Assembly: GCF_009905375.1 (NCBI RefSeq)
Contig: NW_027418076.1
Location: 1 to 64,000 of the forward strand
Origin: Apium graveolens
Lineage: Eukaryota > Streptophyta > Magnoliopsida > Apiales > Apiaceae
Length of the DNA: 64,000 bases
Direction of reading: 5' to 3'
Both the position numbers and the translations under genes were made by a program. This document shows, piece by piece, positions 1 through 11,155 of the stretch (position 1 is its first letter; the number at the start of each line of letters is the position of its first letter). The notes under the pieces are model-generated. The model searched no databases, was not told the origin of the DNA, and was given only the letters and a program-made list of their open reading frames with translations.

Positions 1-1025
1 TAAATATAATTTTGTACAAGAAATTATATATTACCAAAATATGACGCCATGATAAGGTCGAAATACATGTTTTTTATTTAAAATGTAACGCCTTCTACAA
101 GTTTTTACTTTCAAAGTAATGCCCCAATAATTGTTACTAAATGTCGTGTCAAACATAAGTTACCAACACATAAAGCTTTTTTGATGGTTATATTCCACCA
201 GGCACGTGATTAAAAAACTACATTCAACTGTTTTGTAATCATACTTCTCAAAAAGATGTTTTCATGGGAAATGTTAAGAGAGATTATTTGGTGAGCCAGA
301 GAAGACCTTCAGAGCAAGAAGAAGAAGAAAAAGTTATCATCTTTAAAAATATATGTATGTTTACATTTAGTTTTTTTTCATCCTCGCTAAATTATGTCAT
401 GTCATGCAATTATAAATTTGATAAACAATTAAGAAAATGCTCAGTACTTGAAAGGTAAGACCATATACAAGAGTACAATATTATTCTATACCATTTGTGT
501 GTATAAAATATTTAGTTATCACTAAAAAATATACATATAACCTTTATCCACATAAATCCTTCCATGGATAACTTATTTAATTTTTTCTAAATACCATATG
601 TAAACTTCGGAAAATAGGTTATATAGTGGCAAAAATTGTTGAAATATATAATTTAAAATTAAATAAAATGTGATGAGTACGTTTTGCAAAATGGTTACAT
701 ATAATTTATCTTAGACAAAAGTAATTTTGAATTTAACACATTACATAAAATTAAAATTTCGGATCTCTAATTTTTTGGTTAACATAGCTTACACATGAAT
801 AATGATTTTAGTAGATTACTCTAGTTTTTATTGATTTAATTGGAGTTTGTGATTTGACTCCTTTTGTGTTTAACTTTGATATATATTGAAAAATAAATCA
901 ATTGAGTGCCAAGCTAGTGAGTACTTCACATTATTAGGTATAATAAGAATATGAAAAATTAAAATTGGGTGATGTTTTATTTTATGGCTCTATTTTGCTA
1001 GGCCTAATTGTGTTGTAACAATTAG

Positions 1026-1460
1026 GTCAGCCGTCATGATCCTGGAAACCAAAGGAACAAAAGATTTTCAAATAGACCCGCTGTCGATGATTGGACCCAG
1101 TTCTTATCACCAAGAGATCAATACAACCAAGAAGATTTTAGAATAAATTATGACAATGCTAAGTTTTATGGCATCATGTCAATTGGTGAAGATGACATAC
1201 ATAAAAGCATAACATGCATTAAAGGTATCAACTACCAATCATGGTAATTAAAAACTAAATCACATTTTCTTTAAATCACAACATGACAAAAGTGAAGACA
1301 GTGTTTGTCCAGTTTTCCTTTCTTTGCATGAAGGGTATGTAAAGTTCTATTAGAGGAGTATTATATATATTATTGACATATTTGTATTTCAGTAAAATAA
1401 GTGTCTCCTAATATTTCTTGTCTTTTATATCAGCATAGGAGTGGGCACTTTTACTATGTG
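1026..1460 (+). pseudogene. Captured ECT/YTH-type gene fragment 1 (exons plus intron)
   Basis: After an intron-like acceptor (ttag at 1022-1025) the frame reads DQYNQEDFRINYDNAKFYG, then SIGEDDIHKSI. This matches the start of the plant YTH domain, the m6A-binding fold of ECT proteins, where family members carry an AKFF..KSYSEDD.HKSIKY core. A stop follows at the place of the conserved Trp stretch. Further on, about 1300-1334 encodes a remnant of the CP.FLFF strand, followed by a donor-like gtatgt at 1335. An acceptor at about 1438-1439 precedes a Ser-Gly-(Gln/His)-Phe remnant. Exon-intron order is kept, so this is a genomic capture and not a processed copy. It is non-functional: the aromatic cage is incomplete and stops are present. 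Confidence 0.75.
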
Positions 1461-2509
1461 CCACAACTGTTACAAAATGTCATGTCAAACAAAAGTTACC
1501 AAAACATAACGCTTTTTTGATGGTTGTATATAATAGCATATCCTTAAAAAACTACATAAAAGTTTTTTAATCATTTCGCTCCGAAAGATTCTTAGAAAGA
1601 TGCTTTGATGGGAAATGTTTAAGAGAGATTATTTGGTGAGTCAGAGGAGACCCTTGAGAGCAAGAAGAAGAAGAAAAGGTTATCATCTTTCTTTAAAATA
1701 TATATTTACATTTAGTGTTCATTTTTCATCCATAAGATGAGCTAAATTGTATCATGTCATGTATTTTTACCCAGGAAATGCAATTATAAATTTGATAAAT
1801 AATGAAGACAATTGTTCAAGTACTTCAAAGGTATGACCCTGTACGAGAGTACAATATTATTGTACACCATTTCTCTATTATGGAATATTTTGTTATCAGA
1901 AAAATAATAATCATATAATCTTTATTCACATTAATCCTTTCATAGATAACTTATTTATTTTCTTCTAAATACCATATGTAAACTTCGGAAAATAGATTCT
2001 ATAGTGGCAAAAAATGTTGAAATATATGTAAGTATTACAAATTAACAAAAAGGCATAGTAAACTTTTGATAATTATGAAATACATGTGATGAGTATGTCT
2101 TGCAAAATGGTTACATATAATTTAACTTAGACCAATGTAATTTTCAATTTATCATATTACGTGAAATTAAATTTTGGATCTTAATTTTTTGATTAAGATA
2201 GCTTACAAGAATATATTGATTTTTAGTAGATTACTCACCAAATAACAGGTTTTTTTATTGATTTCATTAGACTTGGTGATTTGACTCGTTTTGTGTTCAA
2301 CTTTGATATATATTTGAAAAATAAATCAATTGAGTGCCAAGAGTAGTAAGTACTTCAGATTCTTCTCTATAATAAGTCCCTATATTTGTTTAAGATGATT
2401 TTATGATATGGGTGGGTTATGGTTTTATTTTATAGCTCTATTTTGCTAGGCCTGATTGCTGACAACTATAAATTTTTTGTGAGGTGGTGTAGTTAATTTC
2501 TGGTTGTAG

Positions 2510-2671
2510 GTCAGCCGTAGTGATACTCAAAACCAAGGGAACAAACGATTTTCATATAGAACGGGTGTGGATGATTGGACGCAGATCTTATCACTAAGAG
2601 ATGAATACAACCAAGAAGGTTTTAGAAGAAATTATGACAATGCTAAGTTTTCTGGCATCAAAAGTCCTCAT
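2510..2671 (+). pseudogene. Captured ECT/YTH-type gene fragment 2, truncated
   Basis: This is a second tandem copy of the same exon after an acceptor-like gttgtag. It keeps DDWTQILS, a YNQEGFR segment and NYDNAKFSGI, then breaks off where LINE-derived sequence begins. Compared with fragment 1 it has lost everything downstream of the AKF motif. The break coincides with the LINE remnant, so a LINE insertion or a later deletion cut it. Confidence 0.65.
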
Positions 2672-2967
2672 GCAAATTTTATCAAAAGTCCTGACTAATT
2701 GGTTGAAATCTTGTTTGAATTCAATTATCTCGGATAAGTAAAGTGCTTTTGTATACGATCGGTTATTAACGGATAATATTTTGATAGAATATGAAAAAAA
2801 TCATTACATTCTTAGAAAAACATAGGGAAATCTACGAATTACATGATTTAAAATTAAGTTTTCAAAAGCATATGATATGATTGAGTGGAGTTTCATCAAA
2901 AAAATGATTATTAAGTTCGGGTTTTATCAAAGATGGATCAACAAAGTCAAGACTTTTGTTGCAAGTG
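2672..2967 (+). mobile_element. LINE (non-LTR) reverse transcriptase remnant, upstream part
   Basis: Across frames the translation shows the plant L1-type RT core. It contains a WLKSCLNSIISDK..AFVYDRLLTDNILIEYE-like block, then SKAYDMIEWSFIKKMIIKFG and a WINKVKTFVASVS segment. These correspond to the RT motifs before the catalytic FADD box. Frames are interrupted by stops and shifts. The rest of the domain continues at 5030 on the far side of an inserted copia element. Confidence 0.75.
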
Positions 2968-2972
2968 TTTCT

Positions 2973-3302
2973 TCAAGGATTCTTACCTGCAATCTTATAT
3001 GTATTTTAAGTGTATAATGTATAAAACTGAGAAAAAATGTAAACACACAGTATATGCACGTCCAAGACCCACAGTTTATTAATGACTCTAATCAAAGATA
3101 TAAAGAGCGACAAAAGTTAAAATGCTAGAAAGTAGAAACAGAAAAGGAAAACTCGTGGAGCACTACTACCACTAGACTCGATCCTATAAAAACTCAACTG
3201 CTAGCACGACTCAGTCTCACACGACTAGTTCAATGGCTAAGACTTTCAGATAAACTAAAATAGATAATTTATTAACAACAAAATTCAGATTAAAAGCTAA
3301 CA
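2973..3302 (-). repeat. 3' LTR of the small copia element
   Basis: 330 bp, matching 4693-5024 and 41903-42228. Read on the minus strand it starts TGTTAGCTTTTAATCTG directly after the polypurine tract. Its left edge touches the tttct target duplication. Confidence 0.88.
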
Positions 3303-3313
3303 TTCTCCCCCAT

Positions 3314-4680
3314 AATCTGAATTATGTTAGACCAGATTCTTGACTCCCAATAAGCTCTGCATTCTTTCAAAGATCCATAAATAATCACCCTTCAGAACTA
3401 CTATATTTCCCCTTCAGACAGTTTCCCCAAGCTGATAATATTACTACAAGGACTTGGAATATAAATATACCTTATGTAAGATACATTCATCCCCGTTCTT
3501 GCACCTGAGAGTGATTGAACCTTTTCCTTAATTTGCAACCGTCGAGCCATCTCTAAAGCTTACCATGACACTAATTCCTTCATTAGTTCAGAAAACTTCG
3601 ACTTGTATCCCTTCATATGATTCCTTGCAATTTATCAAGATACCATAGATTGGACTCCGCTTATTTTTTATCACAGTTGGTCGAGCGTGCAGGAATTACT
3701 AGTTTTTTGTTAAACAAGATTACATCTCCTTCTTCTTTGTAATATTTGGCCAATAACAAAACCGATTCTTCAGTCCTCCACTTGTGTAATATTCAACTCC
3801 TGCCTTTGCGCTCTGTGCTTCTTTGGTTTCTACACTCGGCTGCGAAGTGTCCATATATCCATAATTATACACATTGAACTCTGCTTTTGTCTCGAGCTCT
3901 TCTTCTTCCTCTGACTTCCTCCTGTGTCATTGTCATTTCTGTTCGCTCTCTGCCACTCCTCCTTGGTAAGTAACAACTTCTTGTCTTCACTTTCACTACT
4001 GATCCATTTCTTCTTTGCTAAGGAGTAGTTTACTCCCATTTGCTTCAGTTTTTCCTTTCAATCTTTCTCATGTGCTTTAAGAGAAGCAAACGCTTCTTCC
4101 ACCATGATCTTGTCCAAATCCCAAAATTGTTCAATAGTGGACGTGATCTGAAGGAATTTTGGTGGTACTGATCTAAGTAATTTTTTTACTACATAAGATT
4201 CAGACACTACTTTCTCCCAATACCCTGATATTGGTTCCCAGCCCATTTAGCCTCATACAAAAGTCATTTACTAGCTCATTTTCTTTCATACTAAGTGATT
4301 CAAAATCTGCCTTCATCATTTATCCTGGCCGCCTTGACACGATCAGCTCCTTGACATATTATTTTGAGTGCATCCCATGCCTCCTTGGATGTCTTTTTTG
4401 CTGTGAGACGAGAGCAACATTTCTTCTGGTATAGCATGGTATATCATTGGCCAACGCTCCCTTATCCACTCTATCATCGATTGCACACTGGGATCGCCAG
4501 GTTCCACTGCATCTCACACCCCATGTGCGTGAATGAACACCATCATTTTTTTTCGCCTAAGTTATGTAATTTTCCTTTTTTTGCGTTGGGTAATTCAGTC
4601 CAAACGAGCCATTCTTCACTTTGCTTATCTCCAACGTTATCATCATTGGCATGTACTTTAGCATTCACCTTGCACCACGC
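3314..4680 (-). pseudogene. Decayed copia gag and protease-region coding sequence
   Basis: Read on the minus strand from 4680 down. A 62-codon frame at 4058-4246 carries SYVVKKLLRSVPPKFLQITS and EEAFASLKAHEKD, hallmarks of the copia gag (UBN2/retrotran_gag) domain. The next frame (3830-4039) is Lys/Glu/Arg-rich and runs into a damaged CCHC knuckle ending GHFAAEC. Further down, a protease/pre-integrase remnant is recognisable around a SPCSNIISLGKLSE segment (about 3390-3450). Several frame changes and stops separate these pieces. The protein would have formed the particle and bound RNA; no intact product is possible. Confidence 0.8.
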
Positions 4681-4692
4681 TCTGATACCAAA

Positions 4693-5024
4693 TCTAGGAT
4701 TCTTACGTGCAATCTTATATGTATTTTAAGTGTATAATCTATAAACTGAGAAAAGAATGTAAACACACAGTACATGCACGTCCAAGACCCATAGTTTATT
4801 AATGACTCTGGTCAAAGATATAAAGACTTACAAACGTTAAAATGCTAGAAAAAAGGAACAGAAAAGGAAAAACTCCTGGAGCACTACAACCACTACTACT
4901 CGATCCTATAAAAACTCAACTGCTAGCACGACTCGGTCTCACTACGACCAGTTCAATGGCTAAGACTTTCAGACAAACTAAAACAGATAATTTATTACTA
5001 ACAAATTCAGATTAAAAGCTAACA
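4693..5024 (-). repeat. 5' LTR of the small copia element
   Basis: 332 bp. It is adjacent to the tRNA-iMet primer-binding site (complement of gctctgatacca, about 4679-4690) and followed by the tttct target duplication at 5025-5029. Confidence 0.88.
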
Positions 5025-5029
5025 TTTCT

Positions 5030-5360
5030 CACAGCTTCTTGTAAAATGGTGAGGTTTTTGGAGAGGATTATTCCTTAACTGCGCCTCCAACAAGGGGATC
5101 CTATTTTTCTTTGTATTTTTATGTGTAGAGGGGTTGAGTAAGGAAAAACGAGGATTGGGATTGATTCATGAGTGTGTTATTTCTCGAGATGCTCACCCTA
5201 CTATCTCACCTTTTGTTCGTAAATGACGGTAACTTTTTCTTGATGCATCAGAGGTAGAGGCCTTCACTATAAAGAGATTATGTGTAGGTATGAACTTATG
5301 TCAGGGAAAATTGCTGTCAATTTTTAACAAGTCCATCATTGGTTTTACTCTAAATAGGGG
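5030..5360 (+). mobile_element. LINE reverse transcriptase remnant, downstream part
   Basis: This continues the RT domain interrupted at 2967. A FLVKW..VFGE segment and a degenerate RQGDP/SPYLF region are followed by an EGLS-like stretch and a decayed FADD box near 5210-5240. After that comes the ASEVEAF..K..L.Y and INF.KS.I.FS.N pattern typical of plant LINE RTs. Stops and shifts lie throughout. A second copy is at 42234-42560. Confidence 0.7.
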
Positions 5361-7587
5361 AATAGAGGTAGTAAAGATTACCATTTAACAAAATAAGATA
5401 ATAATTCTAAAGAGTAATCAATAAATTTAACAAATATTTTTTTTTTTAAAAGAGAGAAAAGATAGAACATTCACATCACAAGGTAAGAAAAGAGTACAAA
5501 AAGATGTCTATATAAATTTGACTAACAAGATAAATAAGGAAAATTTAAAATCTAAACAGCCCTATAAAATGATTATGAATTGGTACTCATAATTTCAAAC
5601 ATTAAAAACAGATAGTAAAGAGATTCATATGAAGAGGTGTAGATGGCATAAAAGAATAATAATTTTGCCAATGGATGAATAGGGAAAAAAGAGATAATTT
5701 TAACATAAGGGAAGAGGACAAGAATTCACATCAGGAGATACACACAAAAAACTTTAACTAAAAGGGTAACAATTTAAAATTCTATGCACCACTATATTTA
5801 AAAAATATATAATAATTAAAATAGAGAAGGTAAAGAATAAGAAATTACTAATCAAGAACTAAAAACATATGGGCAATATATGCAACAATTGTACCCCTTT
5901 GTATAAGAAGCTAAAAAACAAATTAATAATTATATGTTTGGGGAGAAGTTAGCCAAATATACTGGTGAACCATATCCATGATCACATGTAGTTTATACAA
6001 CTATGACAAGCTATTAGTAAACTTGAACCAACCTAATATTTACTCACCATAGAAATGATAGTAAGATTTATTAATAATAAAAATACATACTGTATTATTT
6101 CACAGTTTTAAAATTACCTTGCAAAACTATAACTTAATTTGCATAACTAATTAATAGAAGTTACATGTGTACTGCTTTATAAAGCAAAGCCATTATCACA
6201 TCTAATTTAAAATAAATAAACCTTAACAACAAATACATGAATACATGACTAATAATTTAGTTAACTAATAGTGTAATGCACACATTTTGGTTTAGAGACT
6301 TGTCAATAAATTTCTGGCATTTATCCATTTGAGTCAACTATAAATGGTGATTTGATATCCATCTCATAGTTATATTACATTTAAATTATTATCATATAAC
6401 CAAATTTAATAATTAATAATTTTTTTCATAAATATATACTGTCTCAACTAGTAACCGTGTTATGAGTACTTTAGTTAGATACCCCGTTGTAAATAACATT
6501 AAAACAAGAAATTGTCTCATAAAATGATTTTTGTGGTTTGTATTGTACAATCAAAATTAACTTTGACATTTTTGTTTGTTTTTTATATAATAGTCTTTTT
6601 TTCACTTTATCTCGTATTATTTAATATATGTTATGTATTTCTATCTCATGTTATATTATATTATATAGTTATGTTTGTCTACATTTATTTTATCTATAGT
6701 TTTTTGTAATTTTATGTATTTCTTTTTATAATAAAATTTAAAATGAGTTTATAAATTTTCAATATTTTTTTTTGTAAAATAATTTTTGTTTTTTTTTAAT
6801 TTTATTATGTGTGGTTAATAACATTTTTAGAATGTTGTCACATGTTCTACAATTATTGTATTCTAAATTTCCTATATTTTATAATTTTTATTAAATAATA
6901 TAAAAAAATAATATCTCCTCCATTTTTTATCAACAGCGTTCTATAACTTTTTTAGGTTTTTCAATTTTTGTACTGTGTTGTATATTTTTTTATGTTTCTA
7001 AATTAATTTTTAGTTAATATGTGTTCTTATAAAAAGTAAACTAATGTCATAATTGTGTACGTGTCATATGTAGACTTAAAAAAAGGGGTGTACGTAAACT
7101 TTGTGAGTGTAGGCATATATAGTGTTAAGAGAAACATGAGAAATCTTAGAGCACTTCTTTTATCAATGGCGAAATACATATGTATATTATATATCTAACT
7201 TATTATTATATATTTGATCATAAATCACATATATATTTCAACAAAAAGTTTTAGTACAAATGATTAGACAATTCATTCCATCATTCATTCATTCATAATT
7301 TTGTACTAAATCTACAAACATTAATAAATATATATTCATATATAATTACACAAATACAATTTATGCGTATATAATAATTTTATTAAGTGGTTAACCTTTT
7401 TTGGTGTTTTTAACTTAAGTTTAAAGACTTTAAATACGAGAAATATTACATTTATAACCTATCAAAGTAGTAATTTAAACAAATGAATAACACATGATAA
7501 TTAAATATAAATGTCGATATTGTATAATTTTTAATTTCACTTAAACCTCAAAAAGATACTTAATTTAATTATATTTATGTTTGAATA
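5361..7587. other. Q block: AT-rich spacer without recognisable genes
   Basis: The part up to about 5600 recurs at 42570-42830 and 55961-56230. The rest recurs at 57099-58792, where it again leads directly into an LTR-pair element. A 65-codon open frame at 6512-6709 encodes only a Phe/Tyr/Val-rich low-complexity string and is broken in the second copy, so I do not call it a gene. The last ~150 bp are also found before the LTR pairs at 25207 and 38560. Confidence 0.7.
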
Positions 7588-8373
7588 TGAAATACGCGAC
7601 TTTTTTAGACAATAATTATACCTAAATATCAAACTAAAACTACAAATTTTATTCATGTTTCGAATAAGTCTCAAATAAGCATAAGCAATTTTAAATCCCA
7701 AAACATAAATTGCATTATATAGCAAATTTTGAAAGAGTTCCAATATAAACATAATCACTAAAATATTATTCCAAACTAAGCTAGTCCTTGTGCCAAAAGC
7801 TTAGTATCTCAAAATTTTGTAAGTAATTAACCAAAGAGCCCAGCTCGAGCCATAATACCTGTTGACAGAGTTTATAATTTCCCTTACTATGATACTAAGG
7901 TATCATTAGTGTGTGCTCTAGCACTCTCTAAGTATAAAGGCTACTTCCCGAACTATATGCACAAAAATATTTTAAAATAAAGTAAAGTGTCAAGAGTAAC
8001 TTACCTCAGTCACTTAATGAATCCAAAATATATGCCAAATAATCCTAATTTAAATAGATGTAGCAAAACATAATTAATATATAATACCAATTATTTAAGA
8101 ATGATATGTATATAAGATGAGGCATAGTAACTGTGTCCACACATATATATATTCTCAGTGCAAAGGTCAGATAAAATTATACAACGCTTATACTAAATGT
8201 TCATACCCGACAATAAGGGAAAAATAAATAATAAAACATGTTAGTAAACTTCTTAGACTTATAAATATTAACATATACTTATGTATACAAAAAATATATA
8301 ACTTATCAAAAAACACAATATTTGCATAATCACATTATTCCTCAAATAATAATAATAATAATAATAATAATAA

Positions 8374-8437
<64 letters not shown>

Positions 8438-9310
8438 TAATAATAATACATGAGGGACAAGTGCATAAATCATTTAGTGAGAGAGGAAAGGTGTAAAGTA
8501 TCTTAACAACAAAATACCACTCCAGAAAATTCAAATTTTCATAATATGCAAAAACTAGTTTTAATTATTTATAACATAAAAATATGAATATACATTTGTA
8601 AGAACTTTCTCCCATTTACCTTGTATAAAATGTAATTACACACAAATATTATGTACAAATATTATGACATAACTCATGTGAAATTAATAACTAAAATTTG
8701 TTTATATGATTACATTAGAAAATAATTTCCAAAACTAGCACATAGATAACAAAACTTATAGACACCTATAAAATAACAAGTAAAATAAGGTGTTTAATGG
8801 TAGGTATGTAGGCAAGGCCTTTAACTATGGCACATGGACTTAAATAGCATGGAAAGAAATTAGCAGTGTCAAAACATATATACATTCGTATGGGAGCACT
8901 TAATTGTATATACAAGTCCAAGAGTGAAAATGCATGTAATATTATAAAATATAGAATGAAGTAGAACCTACCTAGTAGGAGAGTCACTCTACAAAGAGAA
9001 AAATAAACTAGTAAGGATTATATAGAACTATTGGTTGAACTTATTTCCTGATTTACTTTGCCTGTACTCACCCAGTATTAGAAATTCATACCCACTTTCA
9101 GTGAACACGTCTTATGAGAACTCCTACTTTTTACCCACTAATAACAACAAACTTAAAAATTAAAACAAAAGATAATTATTATTTTTAAATGTAATTATTT
9201 TAATTTTGAAAACATATAACTCTATCAAATAAATTTTATAATTTACAAGAACAATTAATATCAATATATATAATACAAAATATTTTAATATAAAAATCTG
9301 GCATATTACA
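7588..9310 (-). repeat. LTR1 of LTR-pair copy 1 (3' LTR on the minus strand)
   Basis: 1723 bp, beginning tgaaatac and ending attaca (TG...CA). It contains a long (TAA)n tract at 8346-8448 and ends next to the polypurine tract. Short open frames here (for example the Tyr-rich one at 8268-8534) come from the (TAA)n tract and are not genes. Confidence 0.8.
8346..8448. repeat. (TAA)n microsatellite in LTR1, copy 1
   Basis: About 100 bp of TAA units with two interruptions. It sits at the same LTR position as the tracts at 10280, 25979, 28060, 39331, 59562 and 61831. Confidence 0.95.
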
Positions 9311-9557
9311 TTCTACCCACCTTAAAAAAATTGGGTCACAAAATTTAAACATGGAAAACATATTTAAATATACCAAAAATAGAAGTAGTTTTTTTATAAC
9401 GCACCCAACTAAACTCACACGCCATCGCTTGCTCATACCTCATAACTCAGGTCAAGCCTCACTACTCACACGTTAAACCTCCCTACTCACATGTCAAGCC
9501 CAGTCTACACTAAGCTAACCTAGGCTCTCAATACCATCTAGGCTTTGAATACCAACT
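9311..9557 (-). other. Interior of LTR-pair copy 1: polypurine tract and primer-binding site
   Basis: The left end, ttctacccacctt, is the complement of a polypurine tract next to the 3' LTR. The right end, taggcttTgaatacca, is the complement of a TGGTAT(T)CAGAGCC-like site matching the 3' end of tRNA-iMet with one extra base. Between them lie short cactactcaca-type repeats and no coding frame. Confidence 0.7.
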
Positions 9558-10277
9558 CTAATACCGGACTTTATTTAGACAATAAATTATACTTAAATAT
9601 GGAACTAAAACTACAAATTTTATTAATGCTTAGATTAAATCTCATATAAGCCTACACAATTTTTTATTTCCAAACATAAAGAGCATTATATGGCAAATTT
9701 TGAGAGACGCGCCTCCAATACAAAAATAATCACTAAAACATTATTTCAAAGCAAGCTCAAATCAAGTCCACCTTTAAGATGTGTCAAAAGCTAAGCACGT
9801 GAAAGTAATGAGCAGAAGAACCCAGCAAGAAAATAATTGTACACTAGTGGATCAAGTATCTTAATTTTATTAAAACCAAAATTATTATCTGAAAATCCAT
9901 ATGACATAAAATATAACTTAATTCTGCAGCTCGCTAAGACCATAAATACTTGGTGACACAGTATCAAAAGTTCATAATTTATGTTTGTGCGCTCCCCAAA
10001 CCATGATAATTAGCACTCCTACTTAGGTATGAAAGACTAGTTGCTGAACTATAAGCAGTTACTAATTGGTGGGAATCCTTGTATCTAAAAAACTAGTACT
10101 TCATCCATAAATTTTTATATAAAAATAGTGCAAAAATATTTTAAATATTTTAAAATAAAGTAAAGTGTGAACAGTTAAGTTACCTCAGTCACTTCAATGA
10201 AACAAAATATAAGTGCCAAATAAATCCTAATTTAAATAGATGAAACACAATATTTTCATAATCACATTATTCCTGAA

Positions 10278-10279
<2 letters not shown>

Positions 10280-10314
<35 letters not shown>

Positions 10315-10320
10315 CATAAT
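10280..10320. repeat. (TAA)n microsatellite in LTR2, copy 1
   Basis: About 12 TAA units with one interruption, at the same LTR position as the tract at 8346 but much shorter. Confidence 0.95.
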
Positions 10321-10934
10321 AGTACATGAGGGATAAGTGCATAAATCATTTAGTGAGAGAGAAAATGTGTAAAGTATCTTAACAACAAGTATACCATGTG
10401 ATTTCGAGTATAAAACTAATTCCACCAAATTCAAATTTTCTCAATATGCAAAAACTATTTTTAATTATTTAAAACATAAAAATATGAATGTACATTTGTA
10501 AAAATAACTATCTCACATTTAGCTTGCATAAAGTATAATTACACACAAATATTTACTTACAAAATACTATGACATAACTCATGTGAAATTAATAACTAAA
10601 ATTTGTTGATGTGATTACGTTAGAAAATAATTACCAAAATTAGCAGATAGATAAAAAAGCTTATAAACACCTATAAAATAACAATAAAATAAGGTGTTTA
10701 ATGATAGCTATGTAGGCATGGTCTTTCACAATGGCACATACACTTAAATAGCATGGAAAGAAATTAGGAGTGTCAAAACATATATACATGAAACAGGGGA
10801 ACATTTAATTGTATATAAAAGTCACATAGTAAAACATGCATGTAATATTATAAAATATAGAATGAAGTAGAACGGACCTAGTAGGAGAGTCAATGTACAA
10901 AGAGAAAAACAAAACCACTAAGGATTATATAGAA

Positions 10935-11015
10935 GAGAAAACGGGGCCTGAGGACAATCTTAAGTTTGTCCCCTAAGGTTATAAAAATAGGACGTCGTTC
11001 AATATATACATATGA
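10935..11015 (+). repeat. Left terminal inverted repeat of MULE A
   Basis: Starts gagaaaacggggcctg and includes gtcccctaaggttataaaaa. The same end occurs at 28671 and 62491, and its inverse at 15660-15744 and about 43045-43130. Confidence 0.85.
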
Positions 11016-11155
11016 TTCATCAATTAATTCATGAACACGTCTCTAACCTCAAGTCTCTCCCTCCCTCAAAATCCAAAATTGTACTCCCTTAAAATCCAAA
11101 TTCACCAATCATGTCTTAGTCCAATCCTAAAATTAGGATTTTTTGCATTAAATCA

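Larger units (their letters stand above)
1..2671. repeat. P block, two tandem copies (about 1-1457 and 1458-2671)
   Basis: The block begins inside a sequence that recurs near 20161, 33526, 63070 and, more diverged, 23591. Its two halves align with each other: the motif tttttgatggtt followed by ataccatatgtaaacttcgg-type sequence occurs in both, and each half ends in a YTH-gene fragment (see 1026 and 2510). A short open frame at 264-458 lies in a purine-rich stretch (gaagaagaagaaaa) that also recurs in each P copy. It could be part of the captured gene, but I do not recognise it. No intact gene is present. Confidence 0.75.
2973..5024 (-). mobile_element. Small Ty1/copia element inserted in the LINE (gag/protease only)
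   Basis: Two ~330-bp LTRs (2973-3302 and 4693-5024) bound a 1390-bp interior, with a 5-bp duplication tttct at 2968-2972 and 5025-5029. On the minus strand a primer-binding site TGGTATCAGAGC, complementary to initiator tRNA-Met, follows the right LTR after two bases. A polypurine tract (complement of ttctccccc at 3303-3311) precedes the left LTR. The interior keeps gag and part of the protease region but no integrase, RT or RNase H, so this copy is non-autonomous. LTR ends are TG...GA on the minus strand. Confidence 0.88.

Noticed and set aside
264..458. 64-codon frame in the P block as an independent small gene
   Set aside because: Not conserved as a frame in other P copies; at most part of the captured gene's flank.
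4231..4729. Plus-strand open frames over the small copia gag
   Set aside because: They are shadows of the minus-strand gag remnant, which matches known gag motifs.
6512..6709. 65-codon Phe/Tyr/Val-rich frame that looks like a membrane protein
   Set aside because: Low-complexity T-rich DNA; the homologous stretch at 57665-57880 has indels that break the frame.
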